NCBI RefSeq assembly: GCF_004345365.1
Contig: NZ_SLVF01000015.1
Location: forward strand, 124,001-188,000
Length of the DNA: 64,000 nt
Direction of reading: 5' to 3'
DNA from: Kribbella sp. VKM Ac-2568
GTDB lineage: Bacteria; Actinomycetota; Actinomycetes; Propionibacteriales; Kribbellaceae
The notes under the pieces were generated by a model. That model did not search any database and was not told the DNA's origin. It saw nothing but the letters and a program-made list of their open reading frames with translations. Position 1 is the stretch's first letter, and every line of letters begins with the position of its first letter. Below, piece after piece: positions 26,384-35,713 of this stretch. Both the position numbers and the translations under genes were made by a program.

Positions 26384-29300
26384 AGGATCTCCAGGCGGAC
26401 TGTGGGCGCGTACTGGGCTCGGCCGAACCACATCACCTTGGGCAGGACCCACGCGTGCGCCGGAGTGGCGTCGGCCGGGGCGTGGACCGGCACCTCGATA
26501 GTGATCGACGACTTCGGCGGTACGACGACGCCGCGGACCGGTTCGGGGAGCCACGACCAGGTGCCGTACGGCGAGGCCAGCTGCAGCTCGGCGCGGATCT
26601 CGGAGGAGGCGTTGTTCGCGAAGGTGAGCCCCAGCGTCTCCTGAGTGCCTGGCGACAACCGCAGGTCCTGCGTGGACGGCGTCACCGTCAGCCCGGTACT
26701 CCGTCCAGGTTCTCCCTCGACAGCGCCGGATCCATGCTCCGGTGGCTCGGTCGGGGCGAAGCCGAACCCGAGCACGGCCGTCAGCTCAGGGCTCTCGCCG
26801 ACGAACACCGTGACGACATCCTCCACCGCCTGTACTCCGGATCCGCCCGCGAGGTCGTCCGTGTTCGTGAGCACCTGCGCGCCGACGAAGTACTGACCTG
26901 GCTCGCAGTTCTCGGCGGGCGTGACGTTGACCAGGTAGCGGAGGTACCCGCCCGGCTCCAGCTCCAGCCGGCGATCCGCCTGGTCCGCGGTCCACCCGGC
27001 CGGCAGGTCGAGCGTCAGAGTCCCCGCGGCCACGGCATCGGCGTACTGGTTGGCGATGACCAGAGAGAGTTCGAAGGGCTTGCCGGCCGTCCGGGCGACT
27101 GTGGGGGAGACGGACAGGCTGACCGGCAGGAATCCCATCTGCGCCGGCCCACGGTTGTGCAGCCAGTACCGCGAGTACGACGGCTGCGCGATCTCCCCGG
27201 CCTGACCCAGTACTGCGGACTCCCGGTCGGCGGTGGCGTCGACATCGAGCACGAACGTATCCACCGCGGACCCGGCCAGCTCCACCACGAACTTGCCGTC
27301 GGCAACCTCCAGCGGCGCACCGCGCGACTCCAGCAGATCCGCATGGCATGCACCGGTGATCGGCACGGCCGAGGTGACTGTCGCCGATGCACCGAGACCG
27401 GTTGCCTCGATCAACCGCAAGGTCACTCCCTCACGGGGATCTACGGCACCACCCGAGCCGTGCGCGATCGGGTTGCCCGTGGGCTTCAGCGTCGACACCA
27501 GCACATCGCGCTCAGGCGAGACCTGCAGCAGGGAATGGGTCGAAGGCAACAACCCGTCGTGCGCCGTCGTGGTTGCCGCCAGCAACGGCGACGAGAACTC
27601 CTGGCCACGCGAGGGCAGCTGCAGGGCGCGCCAGTCGCCTTCGCCGGTCGTCAATGCGTAGCGGAACTCATGCGTCCAGTGCTGCAACTGGAACGACGAC
27701 CCGTCCGGCGTCGCACGACGCGGGGGGTCGATCCAGATCCCCGACGGCCATCCCGTGCAGGACCGCAGCAGCGACGCGTGCAGCGCCCCGGTCGCGTCCA
27801 CGGCGAATCCGGGCAGCCCGTAGGTCAGCAGCGCGACGGTCGCGTCGGTGAAGTCCTCGATCACGCCGTCCCCGTGCACGGTCGCGCGGATCCGGGCGCT
27901 GCCCAGGTCCGCGATCGCCGCCGCGACGGCTGCCCCATCGGCCAGGACGAGCGCGGAGATCGCCCGCACATCCCGCACGTCGGCGTTCGGCTGCCACACC
28001 TCGGCCAGCGCGGTCTTCGCGGGCACGAACACCGGCCCGCCCGCCGGCAACGCCCCGAACTCGGAGGCCAGCGCGTCGGTCAGACCACTCGAGCCGACCA
28101 GGATCCGCAGGTCCGGCAGGTTAGAGTCCACCTTCAGCGATCCGTACCGCGAGCCGCCCGCCAGCGAGGTCGTCGCCGTCACGCCGACCCGGGCCAGCGC
28201 GACCACGAGGTCCCGCACGGACGCAGGCTCGGTGTCATCCGGTACGACGATCTCGGCGACCGCCAGCGGCCGGGTCCCGACCGAGTTGCCGGCGGCGTCG
28301 ACCACGTCGATCCGTGCGGTGGCTCCGAGCCCGAACCAGGTGTTCGCCGGGTTGTCGAGCGTCCACGGCGCCCGCTCGCTGTCCACATCGATCAGGCCGA
28401 ACCCGCGCCCGACGACGGCACCAGCGACCTCGCTCAACGGCAGTGCACCCGGCACGTCGGCGGGGAACTTCACCCGGACCAACCGGTCCGACTGCGAGTG
28501 GTCGAGGATCCGGGTCGCGAACTCGATCCGGTCGAGCCCGGTGTAGGCGGTGGTCACCGATTCGTAGGCGATCCCGTCCACCTCACCGCGGCTGACGACG
28601 CGGCTGCCGAGCGGTCCGGACTGGGTGAACACCTTGGCCGGCGCCTCCGACGAGCCCACTACGGGTCCCGACGGGGTCAGGTGCCAGGGGCCCTCACCGA
28701 AGCGAGGGTGGTCCGGGTACTCCTCGTAGACGCGCAACTCGTTGCCGAGTCCCTTGAGCACCTGGCGTCCGGTCCGCTTGTCGACGATCGCGCTGACCGC
28801 GCCACCGCGGGTGGGGTCGACGGTGACCTGGAAGAACTCGTTCTCGACGGAATCGGCCGCCGAGTCCACGCCGACAGCCGCGCCCCACGACCCCGCAGTA
28901 CCGGTGGCCAGTTGGTAGGTGCGCCAGCCGAGGGACGGGACATCCTTCGCCAGGAAGGTGAGCTTGGACCCTTCCAGCACCGACTGCACGAGCTGTCCGG
29001 AGGCGTCGAGCACCGAAGCGCTGTCGTCGCCTTCCGGCAGGGTGACGGTGACAAGGTCTGTGCGGGTGAAGGACAGCGTGTTCGTGACGACGACCGCGCG
29101 GGAACCGAAGGCGCTCGTGTCGATGCGGGCGGCGAAGGCCTCCAGCGAGGCCGAGCGCGCCGCGTCAGACAGGTCGTGCGCCTCGCGCCAGCCGGTGACC
29201 AGGTCGATGTAGACCTGGTCGGACTCCGAGCCGGTGATGGCGTCGTGGTGCGCGCCGTACGCGAGCTGCCGCCACACCTTGTCCAGCGACGCTTCCGCGA

Positions 29301-30672
29301 ACCGGCCGAGCCCGAGCAGTTCGGCGTACGTGCCCAGCTTCTCGGCGTCGACGGCGGCGACCTCGGCAGCACGCTGGGCCTGCTTGGTGTCGATGTACGA
29401 GACGTCCTTGCCGGTGTAGATCGGGTTCATGTCCCGCGACTGCGGCGACGGCTTGCGGCCGGTCTCGTCGAGCTCGGCGCGGACCCGGTCCATGAAGTGC
29501 TTGGTAGTCCCACACTCGAACTTCGGCCAGGCATAGCGGGAGGCCCAGTCGTGGTGCACGGCGGTGATCCAGTTGTTCGGCGGCGTGTAGTCGCCACCCA
29601 CCGGCAGCAGCGTGTTCTTGGTCGCCGCCACCGTCTTCAGCGTCGCGAACAGCTGGTACGCCGTCTCGCCGGCCGCCTCGACGCTCGGGGCGTTCTGCAG
29701 CTCCCAGCCCGGGCCATAGTGGTCCGGCATGTAGTGCGTGAGCACACCGTCGCCGCTGGGGCTGATCCACTCGAACTCGCTGTGGAACTGCATCACCGCG
29801 GCCGTGCCGGACTTGGGGTCGCTCCAGGCCTGCCGCAGCGGCCCCCACTGGTGGAACGGCCCGCGCGCCCAGGCGCTCCCGGTCAGCCCGGCCTTGGCCA
29901 GGTACCCGGGGAACTGCGGGTCGTGGCCGAACACGTCCAGCTGCCAGGCGTTCTGCGGGTCACCGCCGAGGATGTCCCGCTGGTAGCCGACGCCGTACAC
30001 GATGTTGCGGATGGTGGTCTCGGCGCCGGTCAGGTTCGTGTTCGGCTCGTTGTAGGTGCCGCCGATGATCTCGACCCGGCCCTCGGCGATCAGCCGGCGC
30101 AGTACGGCGCGGTTCTCGGGGAAGGTGTCGAAGTACGGCTTGAGGTAGTCCAGCTCCGCCAGCACGAAGCAGTACGCCGGGTCGCGCAGCGCGAGCTTCA
30201 GGTGCGCGTCCACCAGGCTGAAGGCGTTGTGGGTGTACACCGGCCGGGTGGTGCCGTCCGGCCCCTGCAGATCCCAGCTGGTCGTGTACGCCGCCTGTGT
30301 GTTCCACCAGACCGGGTCGTAGTGGAAGTGCGACACCATCACCATCGTCCATCCGGGCTCGGCGATCACCACGGTGCCGCTGTCGCTCGCGAGCGTCTGC
30401 TGGTCCGCGCCGACCACGGTGACCGTCGCATCCACAGCCTGCCCGTACTGCGCTCGCAGCGCGGGGGACACCTCCAGCGGCACCTCCAGCAGGGTCGAGC
30501 CGTCGCCGGCCGGCAGCTCCGCGGTACCGGTGACGCCGTCGCCTGAGACGTGCACGGCCAGTCCGCCGTCGGTCGTGGCGCGGTCGAGTTCCACGCGCAG
30601 GATCTGGCGTGGGTCGTCGTCGCTGCCGACGAAGAGTTCGGGCGAGGAGACGCGGGTGATCAGCACAGTCAC
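26380..30672 (-). CDS. GH38 alpha-mannosidase
   Basis: A 1430-residue glycoside hydrolase family 38 enzyme removing alpha-mannose from glycans. GTG 30672 is chosen (MTVLITRVSSPELFVG); frames further upstream are Arg-rich. Zinc and catalytic signatures: SHFHYDPVWWNTQ (about 114-126), the nucleophile in WQLDVFGHDPQFPGY (about 241), GGTYNEPNTNLTG and HHDAITGSESDQVYID. The C-terminal third has the all-beta GH38 domains and a NEW3-like module (SLSVSPTVARTAGKPFELSL). No signal peptide is seen, so it acts inside on imported oligosaccharides. It heads an operon with the His-rich protein and a ROK kinase. Confidence 0.93.
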   Translation of the reverse strand: MTVLITRVSSPELFVGSDDDPRQILRVELDRATTDGGLAVHVSGDGVTGTAELPAGDGSTLLEVPLEVSPALRAQYGQAVDATVTVVGADQQTLASDSGTVVIAEPGWTMVMVSHFHYDPVWWNTQAAYTTSWDLQGPDGTTRPVYTHNAFSLVDAHLKLALRDPAYCFVLAELDYLKPYFDTFPENRAVLRRLIAEGRVEIIGGTYNEPNTNLTGAETTIRNIVYGVGYQRDILGGDPQNAWQLDVFGHDPQFPGYLAKAGLTGSAWARGPFHQWGPLRQAWSDPKSGTAAVMQFHSEFEWISPSGDGVLTHYMPDHYGPGWELQNAPSVEAAGETAYQLFATLKTVAATKNTLLPVGGDYTPPNNWITAVHHDWASRYAWPKFECGTTKHFMDRVRAELDETGRKPSPQSRDMNPIYTGKDVSYIDTKQAQRAAEVAAVDAEKLGTYAELLGLGRFAEASLDKVWRQLAYGAHHDAITGSESDQVYIDLVTGWREAHDLSDAARSASLEAFAARIDTSAFGSRAVVVTNTLSFTRTDLVTVTLPEGDDSASVLDASGQLVQSVLEGSKLTFLAKDVPSLGWRTYQLATGTAGSWGAAVGVDSAADSVENEFFQVTVDPTRGGAVSAIVDKRTGRQVLKGLGNELRVYEEYPDHPRFGEGPWHLTPSGPVVGSSEAPAKVFTQSGPLGSRVVSRGEVDGIAYESVTTAYTGLDRIEFATRILDHSQSDRLVRVKFPADVPGALPLSEVAGAVVGRGFGLIDVDSERAPWTLDNPANTWFGLGATARIDVVDAAGNSVGTRPLAVAEIVVPDDTEPASVRDLVVALARVGVTATTSLAGGSRYGSLKVDSNLPDLRILVGSSGLTDALASEFGALPAGGPVFVPAKTALAEVWQPNADVRDVRAISALVLADGAAVAAAIADLGSARIRATVHGDGVIEDFTDATVALLTYGLPGFAVDATGALHASLLRSCTGWPSGIWIDPPRRATPDGSSFQLQHWTHEFRYALTTGEGDWRALQLPSRGQEFSSPLLAATTTAHDGLLPSTHSLLQVSPERDVLVSTLKPTGNPIAHGSGGAVDPREGVTLRLIEATGLGASATVTSAVPITGACHADLLESRGAPLEVADGKFVVELAGSAVDTFVLDVDATADRESAVLGQAGEIAQPSYSRYWLHNRGPAQMGFLPVSLSVSPTVARTAGKPFELSLVIANQYADAVAAGTLTLDLPAGWTADQADRRLELEPGGYLRYLVNVTPAENCEPGQYFVGAQVLTNTDDLAGGSGVQAVEDVVTVFVGESPELTAVLGFGFAPTEPPEHGSGAVEGEPGRSTGLTVTPSTQDLRLSPGTQETLGLTFANNASSEIRAELQLASPYGTWSWLPEPVRGVVVPPKSSITIEVPVHAPADATPAHAWVLPKVMWFGRAQYAPTVRLEIL

Positions 30673-30791
30673 AGTGGTTGAACTCCGTCGGAGGCGGCCA
30701 GGGTCGAGAGACAACGTTATCCGTAACCGGCCGATCCAGCGAGGGGTCAATCGTGAACAAACCGCGAGATCCGCAGGTGAGCGGCCCTGAT

Positions 30792-30813
30792 TTGCCAGGA
30801 CAATGCCTGACAA
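30792..30813 (-). promoter_or_regulatory. TTGCCAGG-N6-CCTGACAA operator-like repeat upstream of GH38
   Basis: An 8-bp inverted repeat with one mismatch and a 6-bp spacer in the 400-bp divergent region between the GH38 and GH3 genes. It could bind a LacI- or ROK-type sugar repressor; no such regulator is adjacent. Confidence 0.35.
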
Positions 30814-30880
30814 CGATGGCCTCAGGAGCTCTCGCGGGCGGTGACTTCTTTGCTCTCAGTGACCACCTCGCGGCAAAACG

Positions 30881-30913
30881 AACCGCCACCCGGCAGGCAG
30901 CCGGGTGGCGGTT
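30881..30913 (-). terminator. Perfect 14-bp hairpin in the GH38 leader region
   Basis: AACCGCCACCCGGC (30881-30894) and GCCGGGTGGCGGTT (30900-30913) form a perfect stem with a 5-base loop. Leftward the stem is followed by CGTTTTG, which is terminator-like. It lies upstream of the GH38 start, where no gene ends, so an attenuator or insulator between divergent promoters is possible. Confidence 0.55.
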
Positions 30914-31072
30914 GGGGTGGTGCTGAACAGTGCTGGACGGTGCTGGGCCAGACCTGGTTGAGCCCGGGGGAGCCGGCCTCGACCACGAACGAGGCGCGGG
31001 TGACGACCAGGCACGCGTCCGGTAGATCTTCATTACTGGCGCGCGGAGGTCCGGTCGGGAGAGGGTGTGCGG

Positions 31073-32530
31073 ATGAGCGACCAACTGGACCGTGACGCCG
31101 CCGGCGCGCTGATCGTCGGCTTCACCGGAACCACCGCCCCGGACGACCTGCGACGAGCCGTCGCGGCCGGGCTCGGTGCCGTCATCCTGTTCACCCGCAA
31201 CGTCTCCGACGCCGACCAGGTCGCCGCGCTGACCGCGTCGCTGCGGGCGGAACGGCCCGACCTGCTGATCGCGATCGACCACGAGGGCGGCGAGTTCAGC
31301 CACCTCGCGCCGGCCAACCCCTGGCCGCTCGCCTCGCCGCGGTCGCTCGGCGAGCTCGACGACGTCGACCTGACCCGGTCGTCCGCCCGGGACGCCGCCG
31401 CCACGCTGGCCTCCCTCGGCATCGACCTGATGCTCGCGCCCTCGGTCGACGTGAACAGCAACCCGGCGAACCCGATCATCTCCACCCGCTCCTTCGGCAC
31501 CACCGCCGCCACCGTCTCCCGCCACGGCGTCGCGTTCGTCGAAGGCGTCCACGAAGCCGGTATCGCCGCCTGCCCGAAGCACTTCCCGGGTCATGGCGAC
31601 GTCGCCGTCGACTCGCACCTCGCGCTGCCGCGGGTAGACCGCTCGATCGAGCAGGTGACCGCGGTCGAGCTCGCGCCGTTCAAGGCCACGATCGACGCCG
31701 GCGCCGACGTGATCATGAGCGCGCACATCATCTTCTCCGCGTACGACGACCAGCCGGCCACGCTGTCCCGCCGGATCCTGCACGGTCTGCTCCGCGAGGA
31801 ACTCGGGTTCACCGGCGTGATCACCACCGACGCGCTCGAGATGCAGGCGATCACCGCGACCCGGTCGATCGAGCACGCCACTGTCGCGTCGATCCGGGCC
31901 GGCGCCGACCTGGCGATGATCGCGATCGGTGAGGCGGACCCGCGCGCCCTGACCGCCGGCCTGGTCGAGGCCGTCGGCAACGGATCCCTCGACGCGTCAC
32001 GGCTCTCGGACGCGGCCGGACGAGTCCGCTCGCTCGCCGCGTCGCTGGCCGGGCGGGACCGGAAGCCCGGGTACGACGGCGCCCCGATCCGCGAGGTCGC
32101 CGCCCGCACCGTGGACCGCCAGGAGTTCCCCGGCCTCGGCGGCTCGCCGTACATCGTGGATCTGACGCAGGGGCTGCACCCGGCCTGGAACCCGTACTTC
32201 AGCGGCCTCCCGGAGGTCTTCGCCAAGGTCGCGCCGGGCTCGGCCGGCGTCGTACTGCGCAGCGAGGACGCCGCCGGTCTGTCCGAGGCGCAGGCCGCCG
32301 CCATCGGCCGCCCGCTGATCGTCGCCGTCCAGGACGCGGTCCGTACTCCGTGGATGCGCGCCGCGCTGCAGGAACTCCTGGAGAGCCACGAGGGTGACGT
32401 GTTCGTGCTGTGCACCGGGATTCCGGAGGACCGGGCGATCGTGCCCGCCGACGTTCCGACCGCGGTCACCTACGGCCGCAACCTCGTCGTGCTGGAGGCG
32501 ATCGCGCAGGTCCTGACCCGGGTGCCCTGA
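31073..32530 (+). CDS. GH3 beta-N-acetylhexosaminidase (NagZ-like)
   Basis: A 485-residue GH3 enzyme cleaving beta-linked N-acetylhexosamine. ATG 31073 follows a GAGAGGG ribosome site; GTG 31067 is an alternative. NagZ signatures: VILFTRNVSDADQVAALT, IAIDHEGGEFSHL, the His-Asp pair in KHFPGHGDVAVDSHLALP, and the catalytic Asp in VITTDALEMQAIT. Residues from about 345 form a C-terminal extension lacking in short NagZ proteins. No signal peptide is visible, suggesting cytoplasmic hydrolysis. It sits between mannosidase and fucosidase genes, in keeping with use of N-glycan or chitin oligomers. Confidence 0.9.
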   Translation: MSDQLDRDAAGALIVGFTGTTAPDDLRRAVAAGLGAVILFTRNVSDADQVAALTASLRAERPDLLIAIDHEGGEFSHLAPANPWPLASPRSLGELDDVDLTRSSARDAAATLASLGIDLMLAPSVDVNSNPANPIISTRSFGTTAATVSRHGVAFVEGVHEAGIAACPKHFPGHGDVAVDSHLALPRVDRSIEQVTAVELAPFKATIDAGADVIMSAHIIFSAYDDQPATLSRRILHGLLREELGFTGVITTDALEMQAITATRSIEHATVASIRAGADLAMIAIGEADPRALTAGLVEAVGNGSLDASRLSDAAGRVRSLAASLAGRDRKPGYDGAPIREVAARTVDRQEFPGLGGSPYIVDLTQGLHPAWNPYFSGLPEVFAKVAPGSAGVVLRSEDAAGLSEAQAAAIGRPLIVAVQDAVRTPWMRAALQELLESHEGDVFVLCTGIPEDRAIVPADVPTAVTYGRNLVVLEAIAQVLTRVP

Positions 32531-32552
32531 CGACCGGCGCAGCGCCGGCGCA

Positions 32553-32569
32553 GGATCCTATATCCTATT
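32553..32569 (+). promoter_or_regulatory. AT-rich box before the fucosidase gene
   Basis: GGATCCTATATCCTATT contains a direct repeat TCCTAT and is much more AT-rich than its surroundings. It is 34 bp upstream of the GH29 ATG, the usual place for a -10 region or repressor site (GntR-like boxes look similar). Confidence 0.4.
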
Positions 32570-32602
32570 GCGCAGCCCTGTCCCTCAGCTGAGGAGTGCG
32601 CG

Positions 32603-33874
32603 ATGGCGATCCAACCGTGGTTCGGCGAGGCCAAGCTCGGCATCTTCATCCACTACGGCATCTACGCGGTGAGCGGGATCCCCGAGTCCTGGGCGTTCTT
32701 CAACGGCCAGATCAGCCACGAGGACTACATGTTGCAGCTCGACGGCTTCACCGCGGCCAAGTTCGACGCGGACGCCTGGGCCGAGCTCTTCGAGGCGGCC
32801 GGTGCCCGGTACGCAGTACTGACCTCGAAGCATCACGACGGGGTCGCGCTGTACGACACCGCGGCGAACGACCTGTCCACGGTCAAGGCCACGCCCGCCC
32901 GGCGCGACATCGTCACGGAGTACGTCGACGCGATCCGCCGGCGCGGGTTGAAGGCCGGGCTCTACTTCAGCCACCTCGACTGGTCGCACCCGGACTACGC
33001 GTCGATCCGGCCCGCCGGGATGCCCGCCGAGGAACGCGGCAACCCGTACGCCGTACCGGCGGCGGGGGAGGAGGACCCGGCGGCGTGGGAGCGGTTCCTG
33101 GCGTTCCACCGGGCTCAGCTGACCGAGATCATGGACCGGTTCGCGCCGGACCTGCTGTGGTTCGACGGCGACTGGGAGCGGGATCCAGAGCAGTGGCGGA
33201 TGGACGAGGTCCGCGCGCTGATCGAGGCGAAGTTGCCGGCGGCGGTGATCAACGGGCGGATGCGCGGCGGGTTCGGCGACTACTCGACGCCCGAGCAGGG
33301 GGTGCCGATCGTGCCGCCGGACGGGCCGTGGGAACTGTGCGTCACGATCAACGAGTCGTGGGGGTACCAGCACAACGATCACGCCTACAAGTCCGTCCGC
33401 CAGCTGGTGCGGTTGTTCGCCGAGACGATCGGTGGCGGCGGCAACCTTCTGCTCGACGTCGGCCCGCGCGAGGACGGCACGATCCCCGAGGAGCAGGTAG
33501 AGCGGCTGCGGGAGCTCGGCGACTGGATCCGCCGCCACGAGCCTGCCATCTACGGCAGCACCCGCGGCCTGCCGCTGGGCGCCTTCTACGGCGCTTCCAC
33601 GGTCTCGGCCGATCGCAGGAAGCTTTATCTGTTCGTGTTCGACCGTCCCAACGACTACGTCGTCGTCCGCGGCCTGCAGAACAAAGTGCTCAGCGCAACG
33701 ATGCTCGGCTCTGGCGTGACACTGCGCACCCAGCGGCAGGGCGGCCACGCCGGCCTGCCTGGCTGGGAATACCTCTACGTCGACTCCGACACCGCTCTCG
33801 ACCGCGACTGCACGGTGATCGAGCTGGAGCTGGACGGCGAACTGGAACTCTTCGAGCACTACACCCGGGACTGA
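32603..33874 (+). CDS. GH29 alpha-L-fucosidase
   Basis: A 423-residue GH29 enzyme removing alpha-L-fucose. The start ATG 32603 has a GAGGAG ribosome site. N-terminal WFGEAKLGIFIHYGIYAV, the core YAVLTSKHHDGVALYDT, and the nucleophile Asp in APDLLWFDGDWE are classic; CVTINESWGYQHNDHAYKS and NLLLDVGPREDGTIP complete the barrel. A short beta domain follows (KLYLFVFDRPNDYVVVRGL). There is no secretion signal, so the substrate is presumably a taken-up oligosaccharide. Together with the GH38 and GH3 enzymes it forms a set able to trim N-glycans. Confidence 0.93.
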   Translation: MAIQPWFGEAKLGIFIHYGIYAVSGIPESWAFFNGQISHEDYMLQLDGFTAAKFDADAWAELFEAAGARYAVLTSKHHDGVALYDTAANDLSTVKATPARRDIVTEYVDAIRRRGLKAGLYFSHLDWSHPDYASIRPAGMPAEERGNPYAVPAAGEEDPAAWERFLAFHRAQLTEIMDRFAPDLLWFDGDWERDPEQWRMDEVRALIEAKLPAAVINGRMRGGFGDYSTPEQGVPIVPPDGPWELCVTINESWGYQHNDHAYKSVRQLVRLFAETIGGGGNLLLDVGPREDGTIPEEQVERLRELGDWIRRHEPAIYGSTRGLPLGAFYGASTVSADRRKLYLFVFDRPNDYVVVRGLQNKVLSATMLGSGVTLRTQRQGGHAGLPGWEYLYVDSDTALDRDCTVIELELDGELELFEHYTRD

Positions 33875-33884
33875 TCCGCGTCGG

Positions 33885-33904
33885 CAGGGTTTAACAGGGT
33901 TTAA
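33885..33904 (+). repeat. Two tandem copies of CAGGGTTTAA before an acetyltransferase gene
   Basis: CAGGGTTTAA at 33885-33894 is repeated at 33895-33904, followed by CCTGCTG, and ends 10 bp before the ATG of the GNAT gene. It covers the expected promoter or operator region. Confidence 0.5.
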
Positions 33905-33914
33905 CCTGCTGTAG

Positions 33915-34487
33915 ATGAGCGAACTTGACCTGGCGAAGATCACTCTGCGGCCGATGGAGCTCGGCGACTGGCCGCGGATCCACGAGTGGGCTTCGCAACC
34001 CGTTGCCTCCCGCTACCAACCGTGGGGTCCGAACAGCGAGCAGGAGACCGAGGCGTTCGTCGCCGCGGCGATCGCGGCCTGGGGGAGCGAGCCGCAACTG
34101 CGGTACCCGTGGGTGGCGACCGAGCCGGAGCTCGGCGTGCTCGGCATCGGTGAGCTGAACATCCGCAACGCCCGCTGGCGGCACGGCGAGATCAGCTACT
34201 CGGTGCACCACGGGTTCTGGGGCCAGGGCATCGCCGGCGAGATCGCGCGACTGCTGTGCGCGATCGGTTTCGAGGTCCTCGGGCTCGAGCGGGTGGAGGC
34301 GACCTGCGACCCCCGCAACGGCGCGTCGGCAGCGGTGCTCAAGCGAATCGGCATGACCTACGAGGGCACCCTCCGCCGGACCGTGCTGATCCGCGAAGGC
34401 TGGCGGGACTCCGCCATGCATAGCCTGATCCGCCCCGACTGGAGGCGGCCGGCCCCTACAGCCGAACCCCGCTGGTCCCTTGGCTGA
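33915..34487 (+). CDS. GNAT acetyltransferase (RimJ/RimL type)
   Basis: A 190-residue N-acetyltransferase. The order of motifs is that of RimJ/RimL-like enzymes: ITLRPMELGDWPRIHEW, then ISYSVHHGFWGQGIAGEIAR with the acetyl-CoA Q/RxxGxA loop (GQGIAGE), and EATCDPRNGASAAVLKRIGM. Substrate may be a protein N-terminus, an amine or an antibiotic; it cannot be told from sequence. It is a single gene convergent with the ROK regulator, 9 bp between stops. Confidence 0.85.
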   Translation: MSELDLAKITLRPMELGDWPRIHEWASQPVASRYQPWGPNSEQETEAFVAAAIAAWGSEPQLRYPWVATEPELGVLGIGELNIRNARWRHGEISYSVHHGFWGQGIAGEIARLLCAIGFEVLGLERVEATCDPRNGASAAVLKRIGMTYEGTLRRTVLIREGWRDSAMHSLIRPDWRRPAPTAEPRWSLG

Positions 34488-34496
34488 GGGGCGACG

Positions 34497-35705
34497 TCAT
34501 GCCCGGCGAGCTCGCAGCTGCAGGTCGAGAGCGTGCTCCTCCACGTAGTTCAGGGCGCGGCGGACAGCGCCGACCGACACGATCGCATCACCGAGCGACG
34601 AGGCCGCGACTCGAGGAGGCGTCGCCGTGAAGCCTGCGAGTTGCTCCGAGATGCTGGGCAGCAAGGACTTGGCCGCTTCGGCGACGGCACCGCCGATCAC
34701 AACCAGTTCGGGGTTGAAGAGGATGGCGAGCGTTGCCACCACCCGTGCCGTCCGGGTGGTCACCTCGTCGAGGATGCCCAGGGCAACTTGATCGCCGGAG
34801 GCCGCCGCGGCGAAGACCAGCTCGGCCGTCACCGGCTTGTCTCCCGCCAGGGCGCGAAGACTGGTCTGTACGACGGGGTCCGCGACCGCCTTGGCTCCTC
34901 GTTCGCGAGCGGTGCGGGCGATTCCGGCGGTGTCGCCGACGCCTTCCACCATCTTCAGGTAGACCATCTCGCCGGCGCCGCCGCGGCTTCCGTGCAGCAG
35001 CCGGCCCGAGTCCATCAGGCCGGAACCGAAACGCTCACCGGCGAGCAGTACCACCAGGTCGTCCACTTCGCGCGCCTGGCCGCGCCACCGTTCACCCAGG
35101 GCGGCGAGGTTGGCGTCGTTCTCCAGTAGGACGGGCCAGCCGTGTAGCTCACTCAGCCTGGCCGTCAGCCCCGCGTCGAACCGGCGCCAGAACTCGTCGT
35201 CGACCAGGATGTTGCCGTCCCGGTCGACCGGCGCCGCGATCCCGACAGCGGCCGCCAGCACCTCCTGGTCCGACACTCCGGCCGCGGCGAGTGTCTCGAG
35301 GACGGCCTGGTTCACCACCTCGGTCTGCTCGGTGGGCGTCCTCACCTCGGCGAACGAGCGCCCGGCCTTGGCCACGGTGTCGCCGCGCAGGTCCGCGAGC
35401 AGCACGGTGGTCTTGGCCGCGCCGACGTCGATGCCGAGCACGTAGCCCGCCTGGCTGTTGAACTCGAACCGGCGGGAGGGCCGCCCGACCGGCGTACCGG
35501 GGGCGTCGTGGCCGGGGTCGAGCTCCACCACCCAGCCCATCGCGATCAGGTCGTTGCAGACAGCGTGCACGGTCGCCCGGGTGAGTCCGGTGGCCTCGAT
35601 CAGGCCGGTTCCTGTCATCACCCCGGCGGTCGAGAGCACGCCCAGCAGCTTGCTCGCGTTGACCCTGCGGAGCAGCGGCGGCGTGGCCGCCGGCGTCGTC
35701 GCCAT
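34497..35705 (-). CDS. ROK-family transcriptional repressor of the alpha-glucosidase gene
   Basis: A 402-residue ROK regulator: an N-terminal winged helix (residues 1-80; LGVLSTAGVMTGTGLIEATG, LTRATVHAVCNDLIAMGWVV) fused to a sugar-kinase fold (YVLGIDVGAAKTTVLLADL, LLENDANLAALGERWRGQA, LLAGERFGSGLMDSGRLLHG). The usual zinc Cys triad is not obvious, and the kinase motifs are altered, in line with a sugar-sensing repressor. It is divergent from a GH13 glucosidase gene, with a palindrome between, so control of that gene is likely. Confidence 0.85.
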   Translation of the reverse strand: MATTPAATPPLLRRVNASKLLGVLSTAGVMTGTGLIEATGLTRATVHAVCNDLIAMGWVVELDPGHDAPGTPVGRPSRRFEFNSQAGYVLGIDVGAAKTTVLLADLRGDTVAKAGRSFAEVRTPTEQTEVVNQAVLETLAAAGVSDQEVLAAAVGIAAPVDRDGNILVDDEFWRRFDAGLTARLSELHGWPVLLENDANLAALGERWRGQAREVDDLVVLLAGERFGSGLMDSGRLLHGSRGGAGEMVYLKMVEGVGDTAGIARTARERGAKAVADPVVQTSLRALAGDKPVTAELVFAAAASGDQVALGILDEVTTRTARVVATLAILFNPELVVIGGAVAEAAKSLLPSISEQLAGFTATPPRVAASSLGDAIVSVGAVRRALNYVEEHALDLQLRARRA

Positions 35706-35713
35706 ATTCCCCC

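Noticed and set aside
26329..30546. 1405-residue frame opposite the GH38 gene
   Set aside because: Shadow frame; Arg/Gly/Val-rich, and GH38 zinc and catalytic motifs are on the minus strand.
32534..32548. Short hairpin CCGGCG-CAG-CGCCGG after the GH3 gene
   Set aside because: Only six base pairs with no T run; too weak to call a terminator in DNA of this GC content.
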